Below are positions 17,789 through 27,836 of a stretch of DNA of 27,857 nt, piece by piece. A program made the translations under genes and the position numbers. The first letter of the stretch is position 1; every line of letters starts with the position of its first letter. The notes beneath the pieces are model-generated. The model was given only the letters and a program-made list of their open reading frames with translations, searched no databases and had not been told where the DNA came from. The DNA is taken from assembly GCA_008931825.1 (NCBI GenBank), contig QXVZ01011695.1, positions 1-27,857 of the forward strand, in the 5' to 3' direction. The DNA is from Phallusia fumigata (lineage: Eukaryota; Chordata; Ascidiacea; Phlebobranchia; Ascidiidae).

Positions 17789-18367
17789 GTAATAAAAATA
17801 AACTCTGTGAGTTTAACTTCATATTCTGAGAAAACTTCAAGTTTTCATTACAGGATATTTAGAGAATTGGGGTATAAATTTTGTTTTAAACCACGGTGAT
17901 ATTACTAGTTCACTTTAATAAAGAACAACATTATATGGCAAGCAGGTTGGCATCCCTAAATTTAAAATTAATTAGCTAAACTTTATTTATTCATGTTAGA
18001 ACAAGTTATTAGAACTGTTACAAGAAAAGTTGTGACAATAAAATTAGGCTTTGTTTTATGACTGGATGTTTTTTGTGTGCATGGCTCTTACAGTAAGTAA
18101 CTTTGCTGAGATATAAAAAAGTCAACTTTGCTTTGCAACAGACTGCCCTTACGGTAGAATTTTGATATGCTTTGTCGCTCTTCAGAAAGAGCTTTGCTGA
18201 CCACCGGTTAGGAAGTCCTTTAAAAGTTTTAAAAGCTGTTTTACTTCTTTAAAACACATGTTTTGCAAGACTATGTACAGTGCTGCTGAATTGTTAACTT
18301 TTTTAAAGCCCAAACCCTAATGCAAAGGACTACAAATATTTAAGTGAGACAATGGTATATTTTTTAG

Positions 18368-18454
18368 CCTGAATCAACCCTTGGTAGTACACAGGCTTCT
18401 GTACTGACTACACTGAGCACAGCACCGAGCACAGAGTCGCTTAGTGAGACCCAG
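18368..18454 (+). CDS. NLR gene B, exon 2: Ser/Thr-rich linker
   Basis: A 29-codon phase-0 exon between TTTTTAG and GTGACA. It encodes LGSTQASVLTTLSTAPSTES and ends SETQ. Likely disordered and possibly phosphorylated. It occupies the place of gene A exon 2 but differs in sequence, sharing only the Ser/Thr/Ala bias and a GSxQA motif. Confidence 0.6.
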
Positions 18455-18565
18455 GTGACATAAACTAAAAATTATCTGTACATAAGTTTATTTTTCTGTT
18501 ACACTCAGAATCTTTTTGATTGTTTTTGCTGGCATTTTTTGTTACATTTGTGGTTTTGTTTTTAG

Positions 18566-18640
18566 CCCAAACAAATATTAGAACCTGAAGCTCAACCTGC
18601 AAAACGTAGAAGGATGGAAGAATCCCCAGGACAATCTCAG
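18566..18640 (+). CDS. NLR gene B, exon 3: linker with a KRRR cluster
   Basis: A 25-codon phase-0 exon between TTTTTAG and GTAGAA, encoding LEPEAQPAKRRRMEESPGQS. AKRRRME resembles a monopartite nuclear localisation signal. No equivalent was seen in gene A between its exons 2 and 3. Phase 0 on both sides means it could be skipped without changing the frame. Confidence 0.6.
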
Positions 18641-18904
18641 GTAGAAAACATTTGTGACAAAAAGTTGGTTGTATGAGATCAAAACACTGTTTAGCAACAT
18701 TTAGTATTGGAATAATAGTAAACAACTTAACCTTAATAAAATATAGACGAACCTGAAAAAACCCAAACCCCTTTTAAGCACTTGTTAAAACCCAAAGAAT
18801 GAACTATTATATGTATTTGATTTAGGTTTATTTTACTTGGTGGACAAAACCATCAAATCAAATATGATGCCAGAAATAGCTGTGTTCAATGTTAGAACAA
18901 TATA

Positions 18905-19135
18905 AGGCACAAAAAAGTATGGGGCACAATTGGCAGATCAAAGTTGAATGCACCAAAACCACTAAGCATTTTGTGAGGGGGGCTTATGAGTGAGTTGGGT
19001 GCATTATTAGAAACATGACTGGAGTAGGACATGGTAGGACCGGCCAATGGGGTCTTATTCTACTACCAGGGTAGGAAAATGGGAAGGGGGTCGTCAAGAA
19101 AATAAACCCTGTCATTTAGTTTCAAGCTCTAAAAG
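18905..19135. repeat. Diverged interspersed repeat, copy 2
   Basis: Aligns with 3118-3370 in order and orientation. It lies in the intron between gene B exons 3 and 4. Forward open frames here are by-products. Confidence 0.6.
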
Positions 19136-19600
19136 AAAAACACACAAAACACAAAAGCCACATTTCTCAGTACACTGTAAAAAATTTAGAATGATCATAA
19201 TGGTAAGGTGTTGGTTTAGAACACTTCAGAATGTTATTTGTTGATTTTATTGTATCACTTATGTAAAGACTAGGTATTGCTTAAAGTGTCCAAATCTCTA
19301 AAAGCCATAAATCATCTGGTATTTTAGGTTTAAATTAGGGGGTCCTGTTATAAGGCATCTCTATTATACCATCAATACACTCAGGACCCTTACATAGTTT
19401 GGTCACTATGCCTGTGAAACACCCAGTTTTTAAAAGCCTTGCAACTTTGCGAGCTTGTTTGGTTTAAACCTAAACCATACAACTTGGCCTACTGGTACTA
19501 AAGGTTTTGGTTATGCATTAATTTAAAAAAAATATAGCTAGTTTATGCCCTTGCTGACCTCAAAAAGCAGCATTGTAAAGATCTGTCCAAAATGTTGCAG

Positions 19601-19703
19601 GAGTTACCACATTCAGAGCAGCCCATCTTTCATATGGGAGACACTCACCATCACTATCATCCGACCATTACTGTAGATCCTCCTTTGGATGTTGAAACTC
19701 TTG
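19601..19703 (+). CDS. NLR gene B, exon 4: His-rich linker
   Basis: 103 nt between TGTTGCAG and GTTTGT, ending in phase 1 with a split glycine, as in gene A. It encodes ELPHSEQPIFHMGDTHHHYH, then a short Pro-containing segment and LDVETL. The HSEQ, His cluster and LDVE motifs are shared with gene A although the lengths differ, supporting a real coding exon. Confidence 0.8.
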
Positions 19704-19932
19704 GTTTGTATATTTATCTGTTTACAAACTTTTATTGCAGCGGAAACTGACTTGAAATCAGTGAACCTCAACTGACGTAAAAATTAATAACATTAAACCC
19801 AACCCCTTCTTTTTTATGATAAAAGAAGCAAAACTCCTAAAACATTTTGACCTAAAATCTCTTAATGACATTTTCTGCATGTATTTAGCATGACTACAGA
19901 CTAGCGATGCCTTTTTCTGTTTGATATACACC

Positions 19933-20282
19933 CATAGGTGTTGATTTTTTACACAAATTTTTTCATGTGGGGTGGCGAAATGTTGGTTAATTGGTTAATT
20001 AATGCTAATATTATCAGCGAATATAGCTTAAGATGCCCGAAATGAGTCCTCCTGTATTGTTTAATAAACAAAAATAAATTTGCATTGCTTGCCTCGCATG
20101 TGTTTGGTGGAAGTCTTCAGAAAATCCTCCTATCGGCGCAATTATATGTTTTGAAAGCAAGAACATAAAAATGAATCCAGGAGATTTCTGGGGTAGCAGC
20201 ATAGACTTTTTACAATGGCTGCTACCCTAAAATTTCCAGTGGGGTGGCCGCCATCCTGCCACCCAGGGAATCTATGCCTATG
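19933..20282. mobile_element. hAT-type MITE, 350 bp, second copy of the family at 31-453
   Basis: Begins CATAGGTGTT at 19933 and ends GCCTATG at 20282. The perfect 8-bp duplication TATACACC lies at 19925-19932 and 20283-20290. The interior follows the first copy in order (GCTTGCCTCGCA, GGTGGCCGCCA and others) with substitutions and a deletion near the left end. It lies in the last intron before the gene B NACHT exon, about 100 bp from the acceptor. Confidence 0.9.
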
Positions 20283-20386
20283 TATACACCTTAAAAAAGG
20301 ATGTTTTTAATTTGAGTATATTCACTGAGCCTTGCCATTTAATTTTCTTTCATAGATAATAGTGTTTCTATCTACTTGCTTTTTAG

Positions 20387-22104
20387 GAAACAAGTTGAAG
20401 CAAGAACTATGGTCCAAAGCTAAATCTCGCTCAAACTACTCTGATCCTCCTGTTAGGATTAAGAAAGACTATGAAATGGCCCAGCTTGAAATTGCAGTAT
20501 ACACACCTTGGCAAACCAACAACTACGAATATGAAACAGGCTTGCTTCAACGTGAGAAACTTGTACAAAGGTTTAGTCAGAGTTCAAGCAGCATAGCAAT
20601 TAATGAGATTTTCATCAAATCACGGGCACATGTAGGTTCTAAGGAGAGTGGCAACATCATTGGGGTAGTAGGTCAAGCAGGCATCGGTAAGACAACGTTT
20701 ACAAAAATGCTAATCCAACTAGTCCTGTCTGAACAGTTTCCAGAACCTGTTTCTTTTCTCTTCTATCTCTTTATTAGGGAAATTGACTTCTCCAGAGAGT
20801 GCAGTGTTATTCAGTTTCTTGTACGAAGTGCCTTGCCAGACTGGGAATTTACAGAAGAGCATGATCGTGCACTGATAAGTAAAATAGCTGCGAGTAAAGA
20901 TGTCTTGGTTGTGCTGGATGGACTGGATGAGGTGCTGGATGGACTACTTACAGATTCACGATATGCAAATATCAGCATTTATGATCAGACATCACCTAAA
21001 CTAATTCTTCTAAATTTAATGTCAGGAAATATTTTGCCACTCGCCAAAAAGGTAATTACTTCTCGGCCAAGTGAAATGTTGTCTCTGCTACCTCCAGCTC
21101 GACCACCATTTTTACTTGAAGTTCTTGGCTTAAGCAAAAAATCGCAAGACTTTCTTGGCAAACAAATTTGCGGTGAATCTTACAGTGATCTTAAAATGAT
21201 GTTGCACAAAAGTCCAGATCTTTCTTTGTATTGGTATGTCCCCATCTATTGCATAATGGCATTTTCCTACTTTGCTAACACAGAAAGCATGGAATTCATT
21301 TCTCTGACACTTTCCTCTCTTTTAACAACAACCCTTATTGATTACATGGGAACTGATCACATGCGAGGAAAAAATATTGAGCTTGAAAAGTTGACCCATC
21401 TTGCATGGAATGGTATTACCAGACGGCAATGCATTTTTCCAATAAGAGACCTAAAAGAAGTTAGCCTAGAATACCACACAGTTCAGGCATTTCTCCAAAT
21501 TTCCTTATCCAAAGGGCTGCAGATCAACACACGTATTCTCCAAGGTCATAAGTTGACCTTTTTCTCCCACTTGATTTGGCAAGAGTACTTTGCTTCCATT
21601 CATGCATTGCTAAAAATGTCAACAGAAGAGCTACATAGGTATTTTGGAAACCCTAACATTAGTAATGTTGTGAAAAAATTTCTTTTTGGTTTGTGCAACC
21701 GCCAGATTTTCATCCAACTACGAGATATTATCCCTGACTGCTCCACAGAATTGTGGGTTGCAAAAAAAGAATATCTGACAAAATACCTCCAAAATCAAGT
21801 CCGTTGGTATTATAAAAACTTGCTGGAGGTTGGGTCTCTTTTGTTAGAAGCCCAAGATGATAGAATGCTTGCAGCTGTCATTAATGTTTTGAAACCCCAA
21901 AAAAATAAAAGCCCCATAACTCTACAAGGGTCAGTGCTTCCAAGTGATGTTGCTAGTTTGTGCTATTTATGGAAATGTTTTGTAAACATGGGTGGTACAA
22001 TAGAAAAAGTAACTGTTGAAGCAAAGCCTCATGCATACAACCGATGTATCTTTGTTGAAGACGCATTTAACAGACTTGCTAATGAAATTGGATCAGGTAT
22101 TAAG
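20387..22104 (+). CDS. NLR gene B, exon 5: NACHT domain and helical region
   Basis: A 1718-nt exon, phase 1 to phase 0, unbroken. Walker A is GQAGIGKTT (about residue 342), and Walker B is LVVLDGLDE (about residue 421). The Walker B motif is followed by a near repeat, VLDGLL, absent from gene A. Sensor-type VITSRPSEM and a long helical region follow, with HLIWQEYFASI near the middle and GSVLPSDVASLCYLWK near the end. This is a NACHT-type STAND NTPase, the oligomerising switch of NLR proteins. The whole predicted protein is about 1030 residues. Confidence 0.93.
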
Positions 22105-22170
22105 GTAATTTTTCGAAAACCATTTACATTTTTGAATGGTTTATAATTTTTTTGGTACAAATACTTTTAG

Positions 22171-22332
22171 ATCACTGAATTCATCCTTTCTGACATAAAG
22201 TTTGGAGATGAGGGCACCAAAGCTGTCTCAGGATGTATCCCTCAGGTTCAACATTTGCAAATTGAAAGATGTAACATCACACAAACTGGATTGCCACCTA
22301 TTGTTGAAAAACTGTCAGTCTTGAGTGAACCG
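22171..22332 (+). CDS. NLR gene B, exon 6: LRR pair 1
   Basis: 54 codons between ACTTTTAG and a normal GTAAAT donor, encoding FILSDIKFGDEGTKAVSGCI and VQHLQIERCNITQTGLPPI. Same frame and length as the gene A exon, whose donor is GC instead of GT. Confidence 0.88.
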
Positions 22333-22555
22333 GTAAATACATTTAGTAAAGTAAATCAATTTATAAACAGACATGTGTTTGCTTAAAATCAATCTTTCTT
22401 TTTATGTGATGCAGGCGAGTCCCACATAAGTTTTTATCTATGCAGTTTTAATGCATTTAAATTTTTTGGTTGAACAGGAACACAAAGTAGTTTAAATACA
22501 TTTTTGTTAACATCTCAATAATCAAAATTTACCAACTTTGTGCTAATTAATTCAG

Positions 22556-22717
22556 ATAATGGAACTAAAGCTTGGTGGGAACAAGCTGACTGATTCTGGA
22601 GCAGAACTGCTTGCTCCCTGCATCCCCCATATTAAACAGCTACATCTTGATGATTGTGACATCACGCACATCGGGGTGGAGAAAGTGACTCAACACTGGA
22701 ATACACACAAAACGATG
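22556..22717 (+). CDS. NLR gene B, exon 7: LRR pair 2
   Basis: 54 codons between AATTCAG and GTAATT. The first 42 codons closely match gene A (MELKLGGNKLTDSGAELLAP, KQLHLDDCDITHIGVEKV). The last 12 (TQHWNTHKTM) differ and lack the usual leucine-rich end. Confidence 0.87.
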
Positions 22718-23281
22718 GTAATTATTTACTCTGAAACACTAAATCGGTACAAAAACTGTAAACATGATAATTTAGCATAAAATATGTGTGTTGAGACATA
22801 AACTCCTTGTTTGCATTAGTTAATTTCAGGAGGCTGCAAATGGTAGTGGCAATCATTACATAGCATTAGGACCAAATGGCTTACAGTTAAATTGCTAATT
22901 TTGAAACCAAGGAAAATTACCTGTTAACATAAATATGAAATAATGAACATCTTGATGTATCTTGTTTATTTTAACACTGGGGTAAAGAAATAAACAACTA
23001 AACAGGTACAGTTTCCTTATGACAACTGGAACAGGGCATAGAGTTTAGAATATCCAGTGGTTATATGATTGATGCAAAGCTACCTGAACATAATGGTACT
23101 GATTGGACAACCCTGGTTTCTGATACACAGACTGTGTTTTATTGTGTCCCTAACAAACTTATTACAAAAAAAATAGGATACAAAACCTCTCTTATGAGTA
23201 TGTGGCAACTGTTAGAATCCGTTAAAGCTTGCAAATTTGCTGGGATTTTTTGGATTTTTTAACATGACGAACTGTTTTTAG

Positions 23282-23443
23282 CTTACACATCTCAACCTTG
23301 CTGGTAACTACATTGGCAACAACGGAGCCGCTGCACTTGCTGAGATCTTGCATATGATAAAAGAACTCAACTTGCTTCTGTGTGGCATCACTGAAGAGGG
23401 TGTAACCAAACTTGCTGAAAAAGCTGAATTACTTGAAAGTCCG
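23282..23443 (+). CDS. NLR gene B, exon 8: LRR pair 3
   Basis: 54 codons between TTTTTAG and GTAGGT, encoding LTHLNLAGNYIGNNGAAALA and KELNLLLCGITEEGVTKLA. The exon boundaries agree with gene A. The sequence is much more diverged than LRR pair 2. Confidence 0.87.
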
Positions 23444-23559
23444 GTAGGTGTATATCACAAAATTATCCACCTGTAAACATGGGAAACATTTTAGCTGTCA
23501 GAATCCTGTTTTAGTAAAGCAAAAATAAAAATGCTTAACTGCTTTGCATTAAAGTAGAG

Positions 23560-23690
23560 GTCTCAAACTCAAATATCGTTGAGGACTAAGGAAAAACCTA
23601 ACCTGCACTATGAGACATACTAAGGGACAATAGCATACTACAGTCACACGACAAGCACATATCAGATTCTTATCAGAACAGGCTAATACA
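23560..23690. repeat. Possible hAT remnant in an intron of gene B
   Basis: GAGGTCTCAAACTCAAAT at about 23559-23576 resembles the terminal sequence of Charlie-type hAT elements. No matching opposite end or target duplication was found. Confidence 0.2.
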
Positions 23691-23806
23691 GTTTTCTTCC
23701 TTAAAACCTGGTATCCATTTCATGCAACTAAATAGAATATCATTTTGATACCACAACTTAGCTGTGGCAAATTTACAAAGATGAATTTACAACAAAAACA
23801 TTTCAG

Positions 23807-23941
23807 ATGTGTTTGCTGGATTTGTCTGAAAATGTGATTGGAGAAGAAGGAGTCCAAGCACTTTCTCGCTGCAAAGGAAAAATAGACAAACTGAGGCTGG
23901 TGTTTTGTGATGTGTCAGAAGATCAGAAACAACTTTTAGAA
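23807..23941 (+). CDS. NLR gene B, exon 9: LRR pair 4 (shorter)
   Basis: 45 codons between ATTTCAG and GTAAGA, encoding MCLLDLSENVIGEEGVQALS and DKLRLVFCDVSEDQKQLLE. Closes the LRR array in phase 0. Confidence 0.86.
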
Positions 23942-23997
23942 GTAAGAATTTACATATTCTTTAAGTTGCAGTAACACTAAATACACTTTATTCGCAG

Positions 23998-24027
23998 GGC
24001 ATTACTGTGATTTACATAGATGCATAA
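23998..24027 (+). CDS. NLR gene B, possible terminal exon
   Basis: An acceptor (TTCGCAG) only 56 bases after the previous exon would add GITVIYIDA and a TAA stop in the right phase. An AATAAA overlaps the stop at 24026-24031 and could serve as the polyadenylation signal. The intron would be unusually short, and gene A gives no counterpart to compare, so this is tentative. A further, more distal exon cannot be excluded. Confidence 0.35.
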   Translation, partial: GITVIYIDA

Positions 24028-24031
24028 TAAA

Positions 24032-25828
24032 GTAAGCAGTGACCAATTCTGAACATGGAAGTTTTTCTGGTCTACTCCTGAAAATCGTCCTCAAAGTGAA
24101 AGTGCTTCAAATTAAAGTGAAGTAATAACAGATGAATTTACTAACATGACTGCCCAAACTTACTTTGCTTGCTTAAATCTAAAGGAAAAAAGTAAACATC
24201 TGGTTTCAAATATTTTAGGCCTCTTATTTCATTTTCTGTTGTATGTTATGGGACCAGCAATTTCCTCTGGTCCATAGACAAACATTAATGGCAACAACTT
24301 GTATTCATAGACATTGTTTTAAACTATGCATTTAAACAGTGAATTTTTGATTTTTCACACTTAATTACTTTACTGCTGTTTTTTTGTGATTAATGTTGAT
24401 TTTTTATGTGTTGGGTGTTTTTAAATGCTTTTGTACTTGATTACTGTATTTTAATTTTTCAGCAGATCCACTTTAAAGTTCTGCAAAACCAATTTAGTTG
24501 ACAAAAATTATTGGTTTGATTAGTGTAAAGTTTATTATTGTAGTGTTGCTTTTTAAATAGTATCCTTATGTGGAAATATAAATGGAATTGATGTCTGTAT
24601 CTTACTTGTAGTATTTTTTTTAGATTTTAAAGTTTCATTGGTACCCTACCTTTCTAAAGTTTGATCCCTTCTTATAAAAGCTTGTCAGTTTTAACTCATA
24701 AAAGTGTCATAATTATAGGGAACTAATACACATAAAAATGTTTGAACTGAGGTGCTAATTACAAGTTTGTTACCTTCCTTTTGTTTACTGCACACGATTT
24801 TTGACATGTGCAGCATTGTACAGTTTACACAAAACTAAAAAATGATGGCAAATTTCTAATCTCATACAGTCCTAAAAACGGCTGTGTCGCCCCTCCACAA
24901 TTAGTTTGACTGGAGTAACACCGGGTACTTTTGACTGGACTGAAGCTTAGTGGTTTGTTTTTCTTTTGAACATATTCTCTTTACCCAACACGGGTGGTTA
25001 GTCAAAGCCCACCTGACTTGGTTTCATGGAACTTGTAAATACATGATTGCACAACGTAGTTTTAAACGTTGTGTCTACGTCATCTCGACACTTTTAAACT
25101 AACACTTTGTTGCAACGTCAACTGGACAGCCACCAAGAACAAAATAGTGTAGTTGCAACGCGTTCACCCGTGAACCACCAAGTGAGCGCAAAATTCACCG
25201 CACCTAAAGGCGTCTCAACGCAGCATCCTCCAGCTCGTGACTGTTTTCATGCTTTTCGCCCACTGCGGTTTAGTTCACCAAGTAAAATAATCTCAACTGA
25301 ACGCCGATTATCTCTATTTCACCAACAAGATAAAGTGATTGACACAAACAAACAAAAAACAAAAACTGTTAGGTTATTGTTTTCAAGCACTAGATTGTAT
25401 TGCAACAGGAACCAGACTGCATTAAGTGCTCTTTTTATTTTATATTTGTTACAATGAAATTGCAAAGCGGATTAAAAGCTAGCATCCAGCCGACACCTAC
25501 ACCAAGCGCAAGACAGCGCATGGCCAGTGGTTTCCATACTCTCTTAATGCCCCAACTCACATCGCAAAATATTTTATGACCCACTTTGAAATGAAAACCA
25601 ATTGGGTTTTGTAATAGTATACGATAAAATGGATAGAAGAGGTGTTATGTGTTTTCAACAGTAATTCGTTCGAAATTTACTTAAATTTAGTTTTAAACGT
25701 TTTGCTTCATGGTAGCCTACTCATTTTTAAAACGCTCGCCTATTTTTATCCCACCTTGTGCAGCATTCATATTGCATATCTGGCATAGTTCAAATAGTCT
25801 ACTTCATTGCGTGAGGTAATAAAAATTA
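24032..25828. other. Intergenic region between NLR gene B and DHRS1
   Basis: AT-rich, with a less AT-rich patch at about 25050-25320. A small hairpin (ACAACGT and ACGTTGT around an eight-base loop) lies at 25051-25072. A forward frame at 25107-25457 has no ATG at its start and no recognised domain. No transposon with clear ends was found. Confidence 0.35.
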
Positions 25829-25855
25829 TTTAATTTTGATCCAAAGATCTCAAAA

Positions 25856-26025
25856 TCATGCATATTTGCTGTCTTGCTTCGGCTGAATTGTTTTAGTGGT
25901 CCTGGCAAGAGCCATAAACAGCCATGCCGGAACTTTGAGGAAGTCAGGAATGAGAGGAGCCAACCAAACGCCGACGAATCCCACCAGCATCGCTCGTACA
26001 CTCCTCATGCTGAGCGGTGTGCTGC
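25856..26025 (-). CDS. DHRS1: DHRS1-like short-chain dehydrogenase, terminal exon
   Basis: Reverse-strand acceptor (CAAAACAG) just before 26025, ending in TGA at 25858-25856. It encodes STPLSMRSVRAMLVG, GVWLAPLIPDFLKVPAWLF and a polar tail ending SKYA. This corresponds to the C-terminal hydrophobic segment of DHRS1 that follows the Rossmann domain. A variant polyadenylation signal ATTAAA lies about 20 nt downstream (reverse strand 25834-25829). DHRS1 is an NAD(P)-dependent SDR reported at the endoplasmic reticulum. The assignment is from memory of the vertebrate protein. Confidence 0.72.
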
Positions 26026-26359
26026 CTGTTTTGTTTGAGGTCAACGGAATTGAGGTCACAACTTAACATGTAACATTACCTTTAACTTCTTTACCAGCAC
26101 ACAGTTTACCAACGCTCAAAATACGTATTTTGCGAACTGCGTATAGGCTACATTTAAACAAATAGGTTTTAATTGGTTAAACAACAATTTAAAGCACCTA
26201 TTTAATTTTATAAAAACACTTTCTTCAACCTGGCGTGAGTCGTTTTGTGCAAAAGTTTGTCTGTGAAACTGTGAAACCTTGTAAAGAGGCTGGTATTTAA
26301 ATAAACGAAAGTAATAAACGTAGCTCAAATGGCGTCAAAAGTAGTTTTAATGTTCGCAC

Positions 26360-26440
26360 CGTCAATGTCTTTCAGGTTGTATTCAACAGCTATGTCACTT
26401 GCGAACATCACCTTTCCACTTCGTTTCATAATGTCAGGAT
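26360..26440 (-). CDS. DHRS1: DHRS1-like gene, penultimate exon
   Basis: An 81-nt exon, phase 1 to phase 1, between a GTTTAG acceptor and a GTGCGA donor. It encodes DPDIMKRSGKVMFASD and then AVEYNLKDIDG. It parallels the DHRS1 stretch with SGKV, CDLA and a DVDG end, and its junctions with both neighbours keep the frame. Confidence 0.78.
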
Positions 26441-26645
26441 CTAAACATCAAGGCTTACTCTTTAGATTGGTACTAATACCTATACGTGCAATAATGCATT
26501 AGCTTGAAAGAATTGTCATTGCCGTGGAATTTCGAAGATGGAATTTACGCAAAAGTGATGCTCACTGAGATGTCATTGACTTTATTTGTCAATATTTGTA
26601 CAACAACATTTTTATTCATCGGCAAATTATGAAACCGCGACTCAC

Positions 26646-26715
26646 CTACGAGCAAATTTGCAATGCACTTTCCAGTAAACTCTGTCGTTTCGCCGTGATC
26701 AAACAACCATTGAAC
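26646..26715 (-). CDS. DHRS1: DHRS1-like gene, antepenultimate exon
   Basis: Encodes GETTEFTGKCIANLLV up to a GTGAGT donor, matching the ETTE, GKC motif of DHRS1 just before the previous block. The donor is clear. The 5' boundary (acceptor TTTTAAG at about 26716) is less certain. The catalytic Tyr and Lys and the nucleotide-binding exons are not present upstream in this window: the next coding sequence on this strand is the KLHL20 kelch exon. Confidence 0.7.
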
Positions 26716-27245
26716 CTTAAAATGTCACCTTATCAGAATAAACGTCACATTTCCACGACATATTATTAAAAAAAAGTTCACAGTGCTTTTAGTGTTTGTC
26801 AGGTATATATTTATAACCTCGCCATAGGGGGGTGGAAAAAATATGTTTTTACTAAAAATGCAGGGTTTAACATTCGGGGCTAAGTCCTGAATGGGGTACA
26901 AACTGCTTGTGCAAATATAGCATAGCATGTAAAAGTAGAAAACGAGGTAAAATGTTTTGTTTGCAACTTTTCTTCTAATATGATTTTACCCATTTGTTCA
27001 CGCCTTGTTTAGCACTATTTACTATTTACTTTAGTTTTATTAGAAATGAAAGCTTTTGTACCTTAAGGCACATAAAAACAGTCACCAAACACAATGTAGG
27101 TAAAGTACGCATTTTTTAACCAGAAAATAGTTATGCTTAATCTCACTTTTTGATATTGCTGTAATAATTAACGAAATTTTCGCTTTAACCGTCACATAAC
27201 ATAAATGATGGGTAAAAAATTGGCTGACAGCCGTGTCCTGCTTAC
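26716..27245. other. Break between DHRS1 3' exons and KLHL20 kelch exons
   Basis: About 530 AT-rich bases with no exon I can support on either strand. The rest of the kelch propeller and the first part of DHRS1 would both be expected in this direction but are absent. Confidence 0.5.
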
Positions 27246-27423
27246 CTTTCAACACTATTTAAATACGACGTCCCGTCATGACCCCCGACTGCGTACAACA
27301 GGTCATCCAGCACAGCGACACCGACGCCGCATCTCCTCTTACTCATGGGCGCCACCAAGCGCCAGTCACGTGTCTCAGGGCAGTAACACTCGACCGGGCT
27401 GCTTGCGTCACCGCTACACCAAC
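27246..27423 (-). CDS. KLHL20: KLHL20-like gene, exon for kelch repeat 1
   Basis: 178 nt between a CGAACAG acceptor and a GTAAGC donor, phase 1 to phase 2. It encodes [31 protein letters not shown] and [18 protein letters not shown], nearly identical to the first kelch blade of KLHL20. The double glycine and the spaced aromatic residues are typical of kelch blades. One unusual change is CYCPET where family members have RYDPQT. The following blades are not found downstream (to the left). Confidence 0.92.
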
Positions 27424-27589
27424 CTGTTCGAACATGGAAACCATACCATTTATTACAATCCGACAAAATGGATTTTGAGCTAAACTTGGTGTAAACATTT
27501 TGATTTAACAATTTAAATAAAAGCCAGTTACAAAAGTTAAATAAAAACAATTTTTTGCAATTTTATTGTGTGATGCTTTGTACTTTTTT

Positions 27590-27757
27590 GGAAGTCAAAA
27601 ACTAAAGACTGAACCCATTGACTCCACTGGGTTAAAGCTTATGCCGCATATGTTTCTTGTTCAGAAAACACAAGCAATTGAAACAGGATTATTACTCGTA
27701 ACCTTGTGAGCATAAGGCAGTCATGCCTACCTCTGGGCCACCTTGGTGGCACAGTTA
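27590..27757 (-). repeat. Possible tRNA-derived SINE fragment, reverse strand
   Basis: On the reverse strand TGGCCCAGAGGTAGGCATG resembles a polymerase III A box, and AAGGTTACGAGTAATAATCC follows as a degenerate B box. Then comes GTGTTTTCTGAACAAGAAAC, similar to the tail of the fragment at 11585-11750. It lies in the intron between the two KLHL20 exon pieces. Confidence 0.4.
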
Positions 27758-27836
27758 AACAAAATCAAACACATTCATTAATTTTTGTAATTTTAAAGTC
27801 AAACCCTTTTTAAAAACCTACAAAAACGTTACTTAC

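Noticed and set aside
20014..20202. A reverse-strand frame of 62 residues
   Set aside because: Entirely within the MITE at 19933-20282.
25107..25457. A 116-residue forward frame between gene B and DHRS1
   Set aside because: No ATG at its start, low-complexity composition, no domain. It may be chance in a less AT-rich patch.
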